In this document: positions 1 to 8,198 of the stretch, one piece after another | How positions within the stretch are numbered: position 1 is the stretch's first letter | Layout: each line of letters starts with the position of its first letter | From: Candidatus Competibacteraceae bacterium | Lineage (GTDB): Bacteria; Pseudomonadota; Gammaproteobacteria; Competibacterales; Competibacteraceae | DNA: 13,967 nt | Reading direction: 5' to 3' | Assembly (NCBI GenBank): GCA_012032855.1 | Contig: JAAUQA010000029.1 | Span: forward strand, 1-13,967 | Program-made: the position numbers and the translations under genes | Notes under the pieces: model-generated | What the model was told of the DNA's origin: nothing | The model's input: only the letters and a program-made list of their open reading frames with translations | Database searches by the model: none

Positions 1-313
1 GACGGTGGGCGGGAACTATTGACCCACTCAAGATCTATCGACATTTGCAGTTGCAACGGTCGATAGCGCGGGTATTTTACCGAATACAACAGCGATAATA
101 TTGGCCACGATCAATGATATTGACTCGATACCTTTAGACGCTAACTTCGGAAAAGTCTTGCAGCAAGAAAAGTCGATCAACCCCATTAGCCGGAGCTGAT
201 CGACAGTGATCGAGATCATGGAGGAGCGTATGATCCCGAACTGAACTGAGGAATGTACGTAGCGATAACTCATCACCTGGAATTGAACATCTTCGTTGGG
301 TCGCCGCAGGATG
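1..313. other. Left-edge region without a confident gene
   Basis: This stretch lies downstream of the leftward lut operon. The plus strand has an open frame from 23 to 199 that ends in TGA and has no start codon. It could be the tail of a gene cut off or frameshifted at the left edge, and its residue mix is protein-like, but I recognise no family. An 82-codon frame on the minus strand covers the same bases and looks like its shadow. The region also contains the hairpin listed at 35-66. I see no T-rich terminator directly after lutC. Confidence 0.4.
35..66. repeat. Inverted repeat / hairpin
   Basis: CTATCGAC (35-42) pairs perfectly with GTCGATAG (59-66). Inside, TTGCA pairs with TGCAA around a 2-base loop, after a 2x2 internal mismatch. 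That gives 13 base pairs in 32 bases. There is no T-run on either side, so it is not a standard intrinsic terminator. It lies about 250 bases past the lutC stop and within the weak open frame 23-199, so it may be a repeat element, a mRNA 3' structure, or chance. Confidence 0.45.
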
Positions 314-970
314 TCATTGATCGAGAATAAACAAGATCACTTCCTTGGGTCCGTGTACGCCAAAGGTCAGGGTCAACTCGATATCTGCGGTTTTGGAAGG
401 CCCGGAAATCAACAAAGCATTGGTGGGCATGTTATCCGCCCAACGTCCCACAGACATGGCCTCGCCTAAAGTGTTATAGATTTGGTCCGCTTCCAAGACC
501 GCAATATGTATCGTCGGTACTAGCGACATCAAGCGCGGTTCTTCGCTGGTCGGCCACAGAATCATCGCACCGGTTTCCGCGATAGCGCCAAGAGTCGAAG
601 TGATGGCAGCCTCTACAGAGAAGAGTTGCTCTTTGCAATCTTCCACTTCCTGGCTGTAGGGAATCAGTTGCGGTAAATCGCTTTCCCAGGCTGATTCCAG
701 GGTCTCTCCCAATGGTGTTCCAGGCGCAAAAAGCAAATTCTCAGGAGTACGCTTTCGCAGCAGGTCTTTGAGATGATCGACCCACTCGGCGTGACTGGCC
801 ACATGCACTTCCGTATGCATATTTTCCATCAGGCCCTTCAAACGCTCGATTTTCTCCGCGTGACTCCATTCCAGGACCGGCATGGCGGGTGCGTCAGGGA
901 CGGTGAAATCACCTTGCCGGACGGCGTTGCGCAGTCGAGTAAGCATATGTTCTCGGGCGGCATTACTCAT
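314..970 (-). CDS. lutC: Lactate utilization protein C (LUD domain)
   Basis: The product is 218 residues, the usual size for LutC/YkgG. LutC is the third subunit of the LutABC iron-sulfur complex, which oxidises L-lactate to pyruvate in the cytoplasm; its exact task within the complex is less clear than that of LutA and LutB. The C-terminal half carries the LUD-domain signature: a segment reading TSTLGAIAETGA near the middle, then EEPRLMSLVPTIHI, and near the end a GPSKTADIE stretch followed by GVHGPKEV, which forms the nucleotide-binding-like fold of the family. The ATG at 970 overlaps the lutB stop by 8 bases (ATGAGTAA), so translation is probably coupled. It is the last gene of the operon. 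Confidence 0.93.
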   Translation of the reverse strand: MSNAAREHMLTRLRNAVRQGDFTVPDAPAMPVLEWSHAEKIERLKGLMENMHTEVHVASHAEWVDHLKDLLRKRTPENLLFAPGTPLGETLESAWESDLPQLIPYSQEVEDCKEQLFSVEAAITSTLGAIAETGAMILWPTSEEPRLMSLVPTIHIAVLEADQIYNTLGEAMSVGRWADNMPTNALLISGPSKTADIELTLTFGVHGPKEVILFILDQ

Positions 971-2397
971 CGCTCAGCCCTCGTTCTTTGGCTAACGCAT
1001 GCAAGCTCTTGCTGGCGAATTTCGGCTTGGTTCTGACGCTGGTCCAGTGCTTCAAGGGACCTAGCTTGGGCAACAAAGCCCCGAAAATGCCCAACAGCCT
1101 CATGCTTAAGCTATTCAAGGCGGGTGAGGTGTTCATGGTCGCCCAGCCTTTCCAGGTCAAGCTCTCGGTCAGATTTTTCTTGTAGCCATGCCCCTTGACC
1201 GCATGTGGAGAATCACCCTTTGCGTAACTCTCATCGCGCAAGATCCGTAGTATCTTGGTGAAGGGTATTTTGACTGGGCAGACTTCCTCGCAGGCCCCAC
1301 ACAGACTGGAAGCGGTTGCCATAGACCCAGCCCGATCCAAGCCCTCCATTTGCGGCGTGAGAATTGAACCGATGGGGCCGGGATAGACATAACCGTAAGC
1401 GTGGCCACCCAAGCGAGTATAAACCGGGCAATGATTCAAACAGGCGCCGCAGCGGATACATTGCAGGGTTTCGCGCAACTCGGGATCGGCCAGCATCTTG
1501 GAGCGGCCATTATCCAGAATGACCAGGTGGACCTCTTTGGGCCCGTCTTTTTCTCCGGCTTTGCGCGGTGAGGTGATCATATTGAAATAAGTCGTGATCA
1601 GCTGGCCGGTGGCGGAACCGGTCAACAACCTTAGCAACGGCGGTACATCCTCAAGATGTTCGACGACTTTCTCCAAACCCATAACGGCGACATGCACGGG
1701 AGGTGAAGTGGTACACATCCGACCGTTGCCTTCATTTTCCACCAAGCATAACGTGCCGGTTTCCGCGACCGCGAAGTTGACCCCGCTGATTCCAATCTCG
1801 CCGGCGAAGAACTTTTGCCGCAGTGTCTTGCGGGCTATGGCGTTCAGTTCTTCAACGACTTCGGTATAAGGAGTATCGGGAATCTTTTCGTGAAACAGTT
1901 TGGCGACCTGATCCTTATTCTTGTGGATGGCTGGTACGATGATATGGGACGGGGTTTCATGGTCCAGCTGAATGATGTACTCGCCCAGATCGGTTTCCAT
2001 CACCTCTATACTCTGTTCCTCTAGGGCGTGATTGAGGTGCATTTCTTCCGACACCATCGATTTGCCCTTGATCGCGGTCTTTGCGTCGTGACTTTTTGAT
2101 GATATCCAGGAAGATTTGATTGGCCTCGGCGGTGGTTTCCGCCCAATGCACTTGAATACCGTTCGCAGTGCATTTTTTTTCCAACTGCTCAAGCAGTTCC
2201 GGTAGTTTGCTCAGGGCGCGCCGGCGAATTGAATTACCGATGGTGCGCAACTGTTCAAAGTTTGCTTTGTCTGGAAAAATAGCCTTGCGCTTGAGACGCA
2301 GGCTACCCATCGCATTCTTGATATTAGTACGTAGCTGCTTGTCATTCAGCGCTTTAGCAACATTGCTTTCGAAATCGACGGTCGCCACGTTAGTCAT
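963..2397 (-). CDS. lutB: Lactate utilization iron-sulfur protein B, with one frameshift
   Basis: LutB carries the electron-transfer iron-sulfur clusters of the LutABC L-lactate oxidation complex. The reading frame is broken once: codons from the ATG at 2397 run to about 2092, and the rest continues in another frame from about 2090 to the stop at 963. The break is at a 5-base A run (minus strand; plus 2093-2097). Removing one base or adding two restores a 477-478 residue protein, the normal LutB/YkgF length. In that protein an N-terminal LUD domain contains a KGKSMVSEE stretch. Two 4Fe-4S motifs follow, CIRCGACLNHCP (about residues 313-324) and CGACEEVCP (about 366-374). The start ATG overlaps the lutA stop by 8 bases (ATGACTAA). 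Both halves are well conserved right up to the break, so a sequencing error is more likely than a dead gene. Confidence 0.9.
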
Positions 2398-3129
2398 TGA
2401 CTCTCTCCAGTATGAATTCTGCAATATGCTGGGTGGGAATCGATTGTTGCTGATATTCCAGGGCGCCACCGATGTTCATCAGGCATCCGCAGTCACCTGA
2501 TAGCACCCGTGCCGCACCGGTTTGTTGGATGTCGGCGGTTTTGTCTTTAACCATAGCGGCTGAAATGGCCGGTTGTTTGACCGAGAAGGTGCCGCCGAAG
2601 CCGCAGCATTCGTGTTCGTTCTGCAACTCGACTAATTCTACGTTCTGCAACTGGCGCAACAGGGATTTTGAATCTTCAATAATCCCCATCTCGCGTGTCG
2701 CATGACAGGACGAATGCCAAGTGACTTTGATCGGTTTGCCGTGATCTTCCAGTTTGATCTGTAGCACGCGGACTAAAAACTCGGTCAGTTCATAAACCCG
2801 TTCGGCAAAACGCTGGGCCTCGGCTGCTTCAGGCTGGTTGGCGAACAGTCGGGGGTAATGATGTTTCAACATGCCCGCACAGGAGCCTGAAGGAACGATA
2901 ATGGGGTAGTCCTTGGGAAAACTTTTCAGCTGTTGCCGGGCTACCGCTTTAGTTTCTTCGGGAAACCCGGAATTGTGCGCCGGTTGTCCGCAGCAGGACT
3001 GTCCCTGTGGGAAAACAACCTTGATCCCATGACGCTGTAGCAATTCAATGCCTGCCAATCCGGCTTGGGGGTAGCACATGTCAATTAAGCAGGTGCCGAA
3101 AAATAGACTTTTTCAGGATGCTTGCTCAT
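2390..3129 (-). CDS. lutA: Lactate utilization iron-sulfur protein A, with one frameshift
   Basis: LutA is the CCG-domain (heterodisulfide-reductase-like) subunit of the L-lactate to pyruvate oxidation complex. The intact frame from an internal ATG at 3079 gives only 229 residues and lacks the family's N-terminus. Upstream, another frame starting at ATG 3127-3129 encodes MSKHPEKVYF and leads straight into FGTCLIDMCYPQAG once one T is added to the 5-base T run (plus 3099-3103). The repaired protein is 246 residues, matching LutA/YkgE. Two cysteine-rich CCG motifs are visible: SCCGQPAHNSG near residues 45-55 and ECCGFGGTFSVKQ in the C-terminal half. It is the first gene of the operon, divergent from the GntR regulator. 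The ribosome binding site before 3129 is weak. Confidence 0.9.
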
Positions 3130-3259
3130 TTCTGCTGTTATCATCAATGACGTGGGATTTAGTTGATTGGATGAGGTTGCTCCGATGTCCGCGAACTAAA
3201 TCAAAGCATTTCATCGTCATACTCTGCACCAAGGTGAGGCAAAAACTCAGCACGGTACA

Positions 3260-3272
3260 ATAGTCTGACCAA
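3260..3272. promoter_or_regulatory. Candidate GntR/PdhR-type operator
   Basis: The 13 bases ATAGTCTGACCAA match the known PdhR operator core TTGGTATGACCAA at 10 positions. The right half (TGACCAA) is exact and the left half is degraded. The site sits in the 262-base gap between the divergent lutA and regulator genes, as expected for a shared operator. The match is by eye against a recalled consensus, so it is suggestive only. Confidence 0.35.
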
Positions 3273-3357
3273 AAAATTAGAAGGCCCATTGATCCTTGTC
3301 AAGCAACCGCCTATCTTTTTTATTTTGATATAAACCAGAGGGATATCATTTTTGGAG

Positions 3358-3363
3358 TATAAT
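3358..3363 (+). promoter_or_regulatory. Probable -10 box of the regulator gene
   Basis: A perfect TATAAT lies 28 bases before the regulator's ATG. No good -35 hexamer stands 16-18 bases upstream. The box is flanked by TTTGG (about 3351-3355) and ACCAAT (3365-3370), which resemble widely spaced halves of a TTGGT/ACCAA operator and would allow autorepression if bound. Confidence 0.45.
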
Positions 3364-3391
3364 TACCAATAACTGTAAGGGAAATGTGTTC

Positions 3392-4186
3392 ATGACTTTC
3401 GAAAGTATTAAACCGCCAAAAATCTCCGACTCCATCGTGCAACAGATCGAGCAGTCGATTATGGACGGGGTACTGCGACCCGGTGAGAAATTGCCTCCGG
3501 AGCGCGAATTGGCACAACAACTTAACGTATCTCGGCCCTCCCTACGCGAAGCGCTGCTCAAGTTGGAAGCTAAAGGCTTGTTACAGGCACGCCGTGGGGG
3601 TGGTACTTTTGTGACGGATGTGGTTGGCCCTATCCTGACCGACCCATTAGTGAATCTGTTGAAAACGCATCCGGAAGCGACTTACGATATTTTGGAGTTG
3701 CGTCATGCCCTGGAGGAAGTGGCGGCTTACTTCGCTGCGGTTCGCAGTACTGAAGCGGATCGGGAAATTTTGCAACACCGCCTAGCCATCTTGGAAACCA
3801 TTCACCATGAGGTACAGGATCCATTGCGCGATGCCGAAGCCGATACAGAATTCCATCTGGCCATCGCCGATGCTTCTCACAATATTGCCCTGATGCATAT
3901 CATGCGAGGCTTGTTTAATTTACTTCGCAGTAGTATCTGCCGGTCACTGGAACGGTTGCACACCCAAAGCGGTAACTACGAAATCGTCCAAGACCATCAC
4001 CGTCATATTCTTAATGGTATCCTCCAGCGCGACCCTGACGCTGCCCGTGCAGCCGCTCATCTCCATTTATCATTCGTGGAAAAAACATTGCGTGAGATGG
4101 ATATCGAAGAGACACGAGAAGAACGGTCGCAGCGCCGCTTGCAAAATTTTTATACGCGCATATCGGATACTCAGGAAAAGAACTGA
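3392..4186 (+). CDS. GntR family regulator, FadR/PdhR-LldR type
   Basis: The product is 264 residues from ATG 3392. That start is preferred over the GTG at 3386 because AAGGGA lies 9 bases upstream. The N-terminal winged helix spans about residues 8-75 and contains the PdhR-like runs RPGEKLPPERELAQQ, VSRPSLREAL and RGGGTFV. An FCD ligand-binding domain follows, with candidate metal or ligand residues in a DTEFHLAIADASH segment, in HHRHI and in AHLHLSF. Across its whole length it resembles E. coli PdhR. Its position divergent from lutABC makes it the likely lactate- or pyruvate-responsive repressor of that operon. Whether it is a true PdhR or an LldR/LutR orthologue cannot be decided here, so I give no symbol. 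It converges with the gene ending at 4204, with only 17 bases between and no visible terminator. Confidence 0.9.
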   Translation: MTFESIKPPKISDSIVQQIEQSIMDGVLRPGEKLPPERELAQQLNVSRPSLREALLKLEAKGLLQARRGGGTFVTDVVGPILTDPLVNLLKTHPEATYDILELRHALEEVAAYFAAVRSTEADREILQHRLAILETIHHEVQDPLRDAEADTEFHLAIADASHNIALMHIMRGLFNLLRSSICRSLERLHTQSGNYEIVQDHHRHILNGILQRDPDAARAAAHLHLSFVEKTLREMDIEETREERSQRRLQNFYTRISDTQEKN

Positions 4187-4203
4187 CGTTATTCACTATC
4201 CGG

Positions 4204-4566
4204 CTAATGCCACCCTTTTCCCTTGGGATCCCAAACGGGTTTGATGATTTGCTCGGAGCGTTTTCTGCATACGGCTTCCAAATCCTTTAAGCGGCGCTCC
4301 ATGTTAATGATCATTTGATGGATATCACGCATTTCCTTTAAGACAAAAATAACTTCCATATTCATCTTGAGATATTTTTTCCACTCCGTTTGTTCTGCGC
4401 GGTTAATAACCGATTGAATATCTTCGGACTGATCAGGTTCTGTGCCTAGTAGCTTGGCAAAGACGAACAGTTTGTTATGTAATTTTTCCAGCCAACCGGA
4501 ATAAACATGATGTAGCGCCCAGCCGTCTTCTATGGAATAGGCCATATAGCGGAATTTACGTTTCAA
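4204..4566 (-). CDS. Unknown protein, uncertain start
   Basis: This frame encodes 120 residues from a TTG at 4566; the first ATG is at 4545 and neither has a clear ribosome binding site. The same frame stays open upstream to a TGA at 4645-4647 without any ATG or GTG, and the extra codons (reading ADTIKRWKSGELHRHHTLSD) look protein-like. The true start is therefore probably further up, possibly hidden by an indel at the 5-base A run at 4640-4644. The protein is soluble, helix-rich and charged, with a likely coiled coil over its last 60 residues and a C-terminus ending in PKGKGWH. I recognise no family. It lies 94 bases after the coiled-coil membrane gene on the same strand, so the two probably form an operon. 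Confidence 0.6.
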   Translation of the reverse strand: MKRKFRYMAYSIEDGWALHHVYSGWLEKLHNKLFVFAKLLGTEPDQSEDIQSVINRAEQTEWKKYLKMNMEVIFVLKEMRDIHQMIINMERRLKDLEAVCRKRSEQIIKPVWDPKGKGWH

Positions 4567-4660
4567 ATCACTTAACGTATGGTGTCTATGTAGTTCGCCG
4601 CTTTTCCATCTTTTAATCGTATCAGCGACTTGAATGGGTAAAAATCAACGTCGGTTGTAT

Positions 4661-5266
4661 TTACTTGATAATGAATTCCATATCGTCGGTTTCTTTCTCC
4701 AATTGGTGCAAGATCGTTAACACCTGCTCTTTAACAGCATCGACCTTCTTACGATCTTTCTTTTCTTTGGGTTGCAGTCTTGCCCATTCCTCCCCGGAAC
4801 CCTCTAACTCCTTGTGCATTTTCTCGTACCATTCCAGCAACGCATAATCCAAAACAATACGCTTTTTTTCAGATTTTTCCGTTTCGTTTTGTTCATCCTC
4901 AGCCTCCGCGGCAGCCGCTTGTCGGGCCTCGGCTTCTTCGGCTTTTATCCACTCGGCTAAAGCCTGATCCACGGCATCCTTTTCAGCGGCAGCGCGTTCC
5001 TCAGCGATTCTTTCGGCAGCTTGCCTTCTCGCAGCGGCTTTGTCCGCAGTAGCCTTGATACCGGCAATATTGTCCGCGATCGCTTTTTCCCGTGCCGCTT
5101 TTTCGGCGGCCGCCTGTTGTGCTGCTGCGCGTTCCAGAGCCATTTGTTGCGCTTGCTTGGCTTTTTGCGCCAACGTCTTTCTGGTGTTTCTGACAATATG
5201 TATCAGCAGGAAACCGAACACACCAACAATAATTGCTGCGCCGGTGATAAATTGCCAATCGTACAT
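4661..5266 (-). CDS. Membrane-anchored Ala/Lys/Glu-rich coiled-coil protein
   Basis: The product is 201 residues. It has one membrane segment near the N-terminus (about residues 7-26, ending HIVRNTRK), which predicts a short periplasmic N-terminus and a cytoplasmic body by the positive-inside rule. About residues 34-125 form a long alanine, lysine and glutamate rich helix with a repeating AAAEKAAREKA-like pattern, much like domain II of TolA. The C-terminal 75 residues are charged and less repetitive. There is no TolA domain III, no cysteines and no catalytic motif, so any resemblance to TolA is architectural and comes from composition. A scaffold or tether role is inference only. An AGGT stands just ahead of the ATG. 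Confidence 0.75.
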   Translation of the reverse strand: MYDWQFITGAAIIVGVFGFLLIHIVRNTRKTLAQKAKQAQQMALERAAAQQAAAEKAAREKAIADNIAGIKATADKAAARRQAAERIAEERAAAEKDAVDQALAEWIKAEEAEARQAAAAEAEDEQNETEKSEKKRIVLDYALLEWYEKMHKELEGSGEEWARLQPKEKKDRKKVDAVKEQVLTILHQLEKETDDMEFIIK

Positions 5267-5409
5267 TACCTGTACCTATTACCTGGTTGAGCTTGCTCAG
5301 CTGAATCGGATCATCATATAGCTGAACTATTTTATTTTGACCATAAGGTTCAGCGCTATCCATTTGATTTTTGCGCAACATATCCCTAAAGTCGAATCGA
5401 TTTATAGGG

Positions 5410-5431
5410 TTTGCGCTGTAAATAGCGCAAA
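5410..5431. repeat. Perfect 8-bp stem-loop, TTTGCGCT/AGCGCAAA
   Basis: TTTGCGCT (5410-5417) and AGCGCAAA (5424-5431) are exact reverse complements around a 6-base loop. The core TTTGCGC also occurs in the TTGCGCAA palindrome 32 bases upstream, so three copies of the half-site lie within 62 bases. No T-run follows, which argues for protein-binding sites rather than a terminator. Confidence 0.45.
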
Positions 5432-5549
5432 ACTGTACCATGCTCGTAGGTGTTGATGAAGTATGCATACCGCCCATCTTCACTGTGGTCACCGCAATCG
5501 CAAGGCGCTGATCTAGTGGTGTTGAAACCCTTTGATTGAAAACCACAAA

Positions 5550-5563
5550 AGAATAGCTATTCT
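5550..5563. promoter_or_regulatory. 14-base palindrome upstream of the Cache gene
   Basis: AGAATAGCTATTCT is a perfect dyad, 89 bases ahead of the Cache-protein ATG. Its length and AT-richness suit a dimeric repressor site near a promoter. The cognate regulator is unknown and no convincing -35/-10 pair can be assigned. Confidence 0.4.
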
Positions 5564-5652
5564 ATGATTGATCGGGCAGTACGCTCGATTTCATCGCGAT
5601 AAATACACCTTACGCGGTAACATCCGTATACAGATGGAATGAGGAGGAGAGT

Positions 5653-6099
5653 ATGGTTAATGTATTCCGTTCAGCCCTGGCTCTAGCGGTACTGCTGCTA
5701 ATCAATCCGGTATGGGCTAGCGATTATGGTTCTGCCGATGAAGCTAAGGCGATGTTGGACAAAGCCGTTGCAGCCATGCAGGCCGATCAAGGCGCAGCCC
5801 TGGCCATGTTCGTTAGTGGTGAAGGAGGCTTCAAGGATCGTGACCTATATGTGTTCTGTGGAGGACCGGACGGTAATTTCACCGCGCATCCCAAACTGGT
5901 GGGCAAGAGCTTGAAAGATCTCAAGGATAAAAATGACAAAGCGATCGGTGAAGAGATGTATGCGAATGCCAAAGAAGGCGAAGTCGTGGAAGTGGCTTAT
6001 ATGTGGCCGCGTCCCGGCGAAGAAACGCCGGTCGATAAGGTGGCGTATGTCACTATGGTCGGCGATCAACTCTGTGCAGTTGGGTACTATAAGCAGTAG
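5653..6099 (+). CDS. Secreted single Cache domain protein
   Basis: The product is 148 residues behind a strong ribosome binding site (GAGGAGGAGAG). A signal peptide is clear: a short basic start, a hydrophobic stretch of about residues 8-19, and a likely cleavage after VWA at about residue 22. The mature part matches a stand-alone sCache_2 type domain: an N-terminal helix (ADEAKAMLDKAVAAM), the run DLYVFCGGPDGNFTAHPKLVGKSL, and a C-terminal strand ending LCAVGYYKQ. Cache domains bind small ligands in the periplasm, usually as the sensor part of chemoreceptors or kinases. Here no transmembrane or signalling domain is present, so it may be a periplasmic ligand-binding protein working with another sensor. 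Two cysteines (FCGG and LCAV) could form a disulfide. It appears monocistronic. Confidence 0.85.
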   Translation: MVNVFRSALALAVLLLINPVWASDYGSADEAKAMLDKAVAAMQADQGAALAMFVSGEGGFKDRDLYVFCGGPDGNFTAHPKLVGKSLKDLKDKNDKAIGEEMYANAKEGEVVEVAYMWPRPGEETPVDKVAYVTMVGDQLCAVGYYKQ

Positions 6100-6144
6100 A
6101 ATGGGGATGAGCAGGAGTCAAGGGCCTGCAAGGGCCTAAGGATT

Positions 6145-6172
6145 CCGACCCAAAACGGACCCACCCGGTCGG
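6145..6172 (+). repeat. Inverted repeat in the moaA leader
   Basis: CCGACC (6145-6150) pairs with GGTCGG (6167-6172), and a flanking GGAT (6140-6143) can pair with ATCC further out (about 6179-6182). An overlapping alternative pairs CACCC with GGGTG at 6163-6177. GGGCCT is directly repeated just before (about 6122-6127 and 6132-6137). This may be the terminator of the Cache gene, although no T-run follows, or a structured leader for moaA. Confidence 0.35.
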
Positions 6173-6212
6173 GGTGCCATCCGGTTAACTTAACCTGAAA
6201 TGGCTCAGCACC

Positions 6213-7247
6213 GTGTATTCTGATCCCAGCCTCCCTGCTTCTACCCCGAGTTCTACGTCTCCACGTCTTGTGGATCGATTCGGTCGGCATGTGAATTATG
6301 TCCGGCTGTCAGTGACGGACCGTTGCGATTTTCGCTGTGTGTACTGTATGAGCGAAGACATGACGTTCTTACCTCGGGCGCGTATCCTCACTTTAGAAGA
6401 ATTAGCCACGCTGGGGCGGGCGTTTGCTGAATTAGGGGTACGCAAGATTCGCATTACCGGTGGCGAACCACTGGTGCGTCGGAACGTGCTCTGGTTGTTC
6501 CGAGAGTTAGGTCAATTAGACGGTCTCAAGGAGCTGGTGTTAACCACCAACGGTTCTCAATTAGAGAAAATGGCTGCAGAGCTCAAAGATGCCGGCGTTA
6601 AGCGCATCAATATCAGCTTGGATAGCCTGGACCCCGAACACTTTCGCCGCATTACCAGAGTGGGCGATCTGGACAGCGTATTGCGCGGTATTCGCGCCGC
6701 CAAGCAAGCAGGCTTTAAACGCCTGAAGCTGAATACCGTTATCCTCAAAAATCGTAATGACGATGAAATCGTTAGTCTGGCCCGTTTCGCCATCGACAAT
6801 GGTATGGATATCAGCTACATCGAAGAAATGCCACTCGGCGTCATCGGCGATCATGACCGGGCCGAAGCTTACTGTTCCAGCGATACCATTCGCGCGGAAC
6901 TCAGCAAACAGTTCACGCTCATAGCGACGACTGAATCTACCGGTGGACCGTCCCGCTATTACCGGATACCCGGCACGGATTCACGGATCGGTTTCATTTC
7001 TCCACACAGTCATAACTTCTGCGGCGATTGCAATCGGGTGCGAGTGACCGTGGAAGGTCGACTTTTGCTGTGTTTGGGACAAGAGCATTCCGTGGATTTA
7101 CGTCATGTCTTGCGCGCCTACCCAGGCGATAGGGAACGTCTTGCTCAGACGCTGGTCCAGTCTATGGACATCAAGCCCAAAGGGCATGAGTTCGACCTCG
7201 GCGCCAAACCGATCATCATGCGGCACATGAACGTGACCGGCGGTTAG
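6213..7247 (+). CDS. moaA: GTP 3',8-cyclase, molybdenum cofactor biosynthesis
   Basis: MoaA is a radical SAM enzyme that converts GTP to 3',8-cyclo-7,8-dihydro-GTP, the first step of molybdopterin synthesis, which MoaC then completes to cPMP. The N-terminal cluster motif CDFRCVYC places cysteines at 38, 42 and 45 for the SAM-binding 4Fe-4S cluster. ITGGEP is the SAM-binding motif. The substrate-side second cluster is made by C270, C273 and C287. The protein ends in the conserved GG tail (HMNVTGG). It is 344 residues with an N-terminal extension of about 17 residues before RLVDRFGR. I use the GTG at 6213 because an in-frame stop lies at 6186-6188 and no ATG intervenes; the ribosome binding site is poor. 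No moaC, moaD or moaE is adjacent, so the gene stands alone here. Confidence 0.97.
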   Translation: MYSDPSLPASTPSSTSPRLVDRFGRHVNYVRLSVTDRCDFRCVYCMSEDMTFLPRARILTLEELATLGRAFAELGVRKIRITGGEPLVRRNVLWLFRELGQLDGLKELVLTTNGSQLEKMAAELKDAGVKRINISLDSLDPEHFRRITRVGDLDSVLRGIRAAKQAGFKRLKLNTVILKNRNDDEIVSLARFAIDNGMDISYIEEMPLGVIGDHDRAEAYCSSDTIRAELSKQFTLIATTESTGGPSRYYRIPGTDSRIGFISPHSHNFCGDCNRVRVTVEGRLLLCLGQEHSVDLRHVLRAYPGDRERLAQTLVQSMDIKPKGHEFDLGAKPIIMRHMNVTGG

Positions 7248-7335
7248 CGCACCGTCGAGTCGTTCCTCAGCTCGCTATGGAAGCGGGCCCGCCGTTAAAC
7301 CCGTATAGATTGGTTCAACACAACAGCATCAAGCG

Positions 7336-8198
7336 GTGAACAATCGCGTTCCCCTTTCCTTACAGCGTTTTCTACTGCTGCTCCTTTGCCTGCTGCTGCT
7401 CAGCGGCTGCGGCCTCAAATTCTATTACAGTCGACTCGACTGGCTCATTCACTGGCATGTGGAAAGCTACATGAGCCTTAGCGACGAACAACAGCAGTTA
7501 CTGGAACAAAGCCTGAGCAATCATCTGCGTTGGCATCGCACCACGCAATTGCCGACTTATGCGTATTGGCTGCAGACGTTGAGCTTGGATTGGCAGAATG
7601 GGCTTGATATGGCCGAGTTGAACGCCCATCAAGCGCTATTGGAAGGGTATTGGCAAGCGCTTGTGCAGCAGGTTACCCCGGATACAGCACAATTGCTTAG
7701 TTTGACTTCAGATAATCAAATCGCGGATTTATTCAAAAACCTGGAGGAAAAAAACCGGGAATATTATGATGAATATGCCGTGCTACCACCGCAAGAATTG
7801 CGCCGTAAATACGCCAAGTTTGCCATCAAACAATTCAAACGTTGGCTAAACCAGCTTACCCCCGAACAACAACAATTGATTAGTCTGTGGTCGGAGGAAA
7901 TGGAATTAATCGCTGATGATCGCCTTCAGTATCGGCGGCAATGGCAAGCGAGTCTGGAGGAACTATTAAAAACACGTCGGAACAGTGCGCTTTAGAAGCG
8001 GCATTGGGCCAATTTTTCCAATTGTCCGGCCTTGATCGATCAGCTCAATATCAACGCAAATTAGAGCACAATCGCGTCGCCTTCAAAGCGCTGATTTTGG
8101 ATATAGACGCAACGCTGACCCCGCAACAGAAAAGTTACCTATTGAAGCGTTTGGCCACGCTAGCGGAAGATTTCCAACAACTTGCTCAAGCGGGTTGA
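7336..8198 (+). CDS. DUF6279-type lipoprotein, with one frameshift
   Basis: A GTG start at 7336 gives a lipoprotein signal: a basic start, a leucine-rich core and a lipobox LSGC with the lipidated Cys at residue 25. The following pattern KFYYSRLDWLIHWHVESYMSLSDEQ and then LRWHRTTQLPTY is typical of DUF6279, outer-membrane-directed lipoproteins of unknown function in gammaproteobacteria. The frame breaks at a 5-base A run at about 7967-7971. Frame one reads to a stop at 7995, while the family-like C-terminus (ALEAALGQFFQLSGLDRSAQ onward) continues in the next frame to 8198. Adding one A yields a continuous 287-residue protein, the normal length. The body is helix-rich and glutamine-rich. It sits 88 bases after moaA and could be co-transcribed. 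Confidence 0.8.

Larger units (their letters stand above)
5267..5652. other. Divergent intergenic region with several dyads
   Basis: These 386 bases separate the leftward coiled-coil gene from the rightward Cache gene. They hold a TTGCGCAA palindrome (5371-5378), the stem-loop at 5410-5431 that reuses the same TTTGCGC motif, and the 14-base palindrome at 5550-5563. A minus-strand open frame runs from 5546 into the neighbouring gene in the wrong frame; it resembles nothing I know and has no good start signal. Otherwise I see no gene. Confidence 0.5.

Noticed and set aside
28..276. 82-codon minus-strand frame at the left edge
   Set aside because: No start signal or family likeness; the plus strand frame over the same bases looks at least as protein-like.
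2085..3105. Programmed ribosomal frameshifting in lutA and lutB
   Set aside because: There is no classic slippery heptamer with a downstream structure, and similar breaks occur in three unrelated genes, which points to a shared technical cause.
5001..5546. 181-codon minus-strand open frame starting upstream of the coiled-coil gene
   Set aside because: Its second half overlaps the Ala/Lys/Glu-rich gene in another frame, and it has no ribosome binding site or recognisable domain; long shadow frames are common opposite such repetitive coding sequence.
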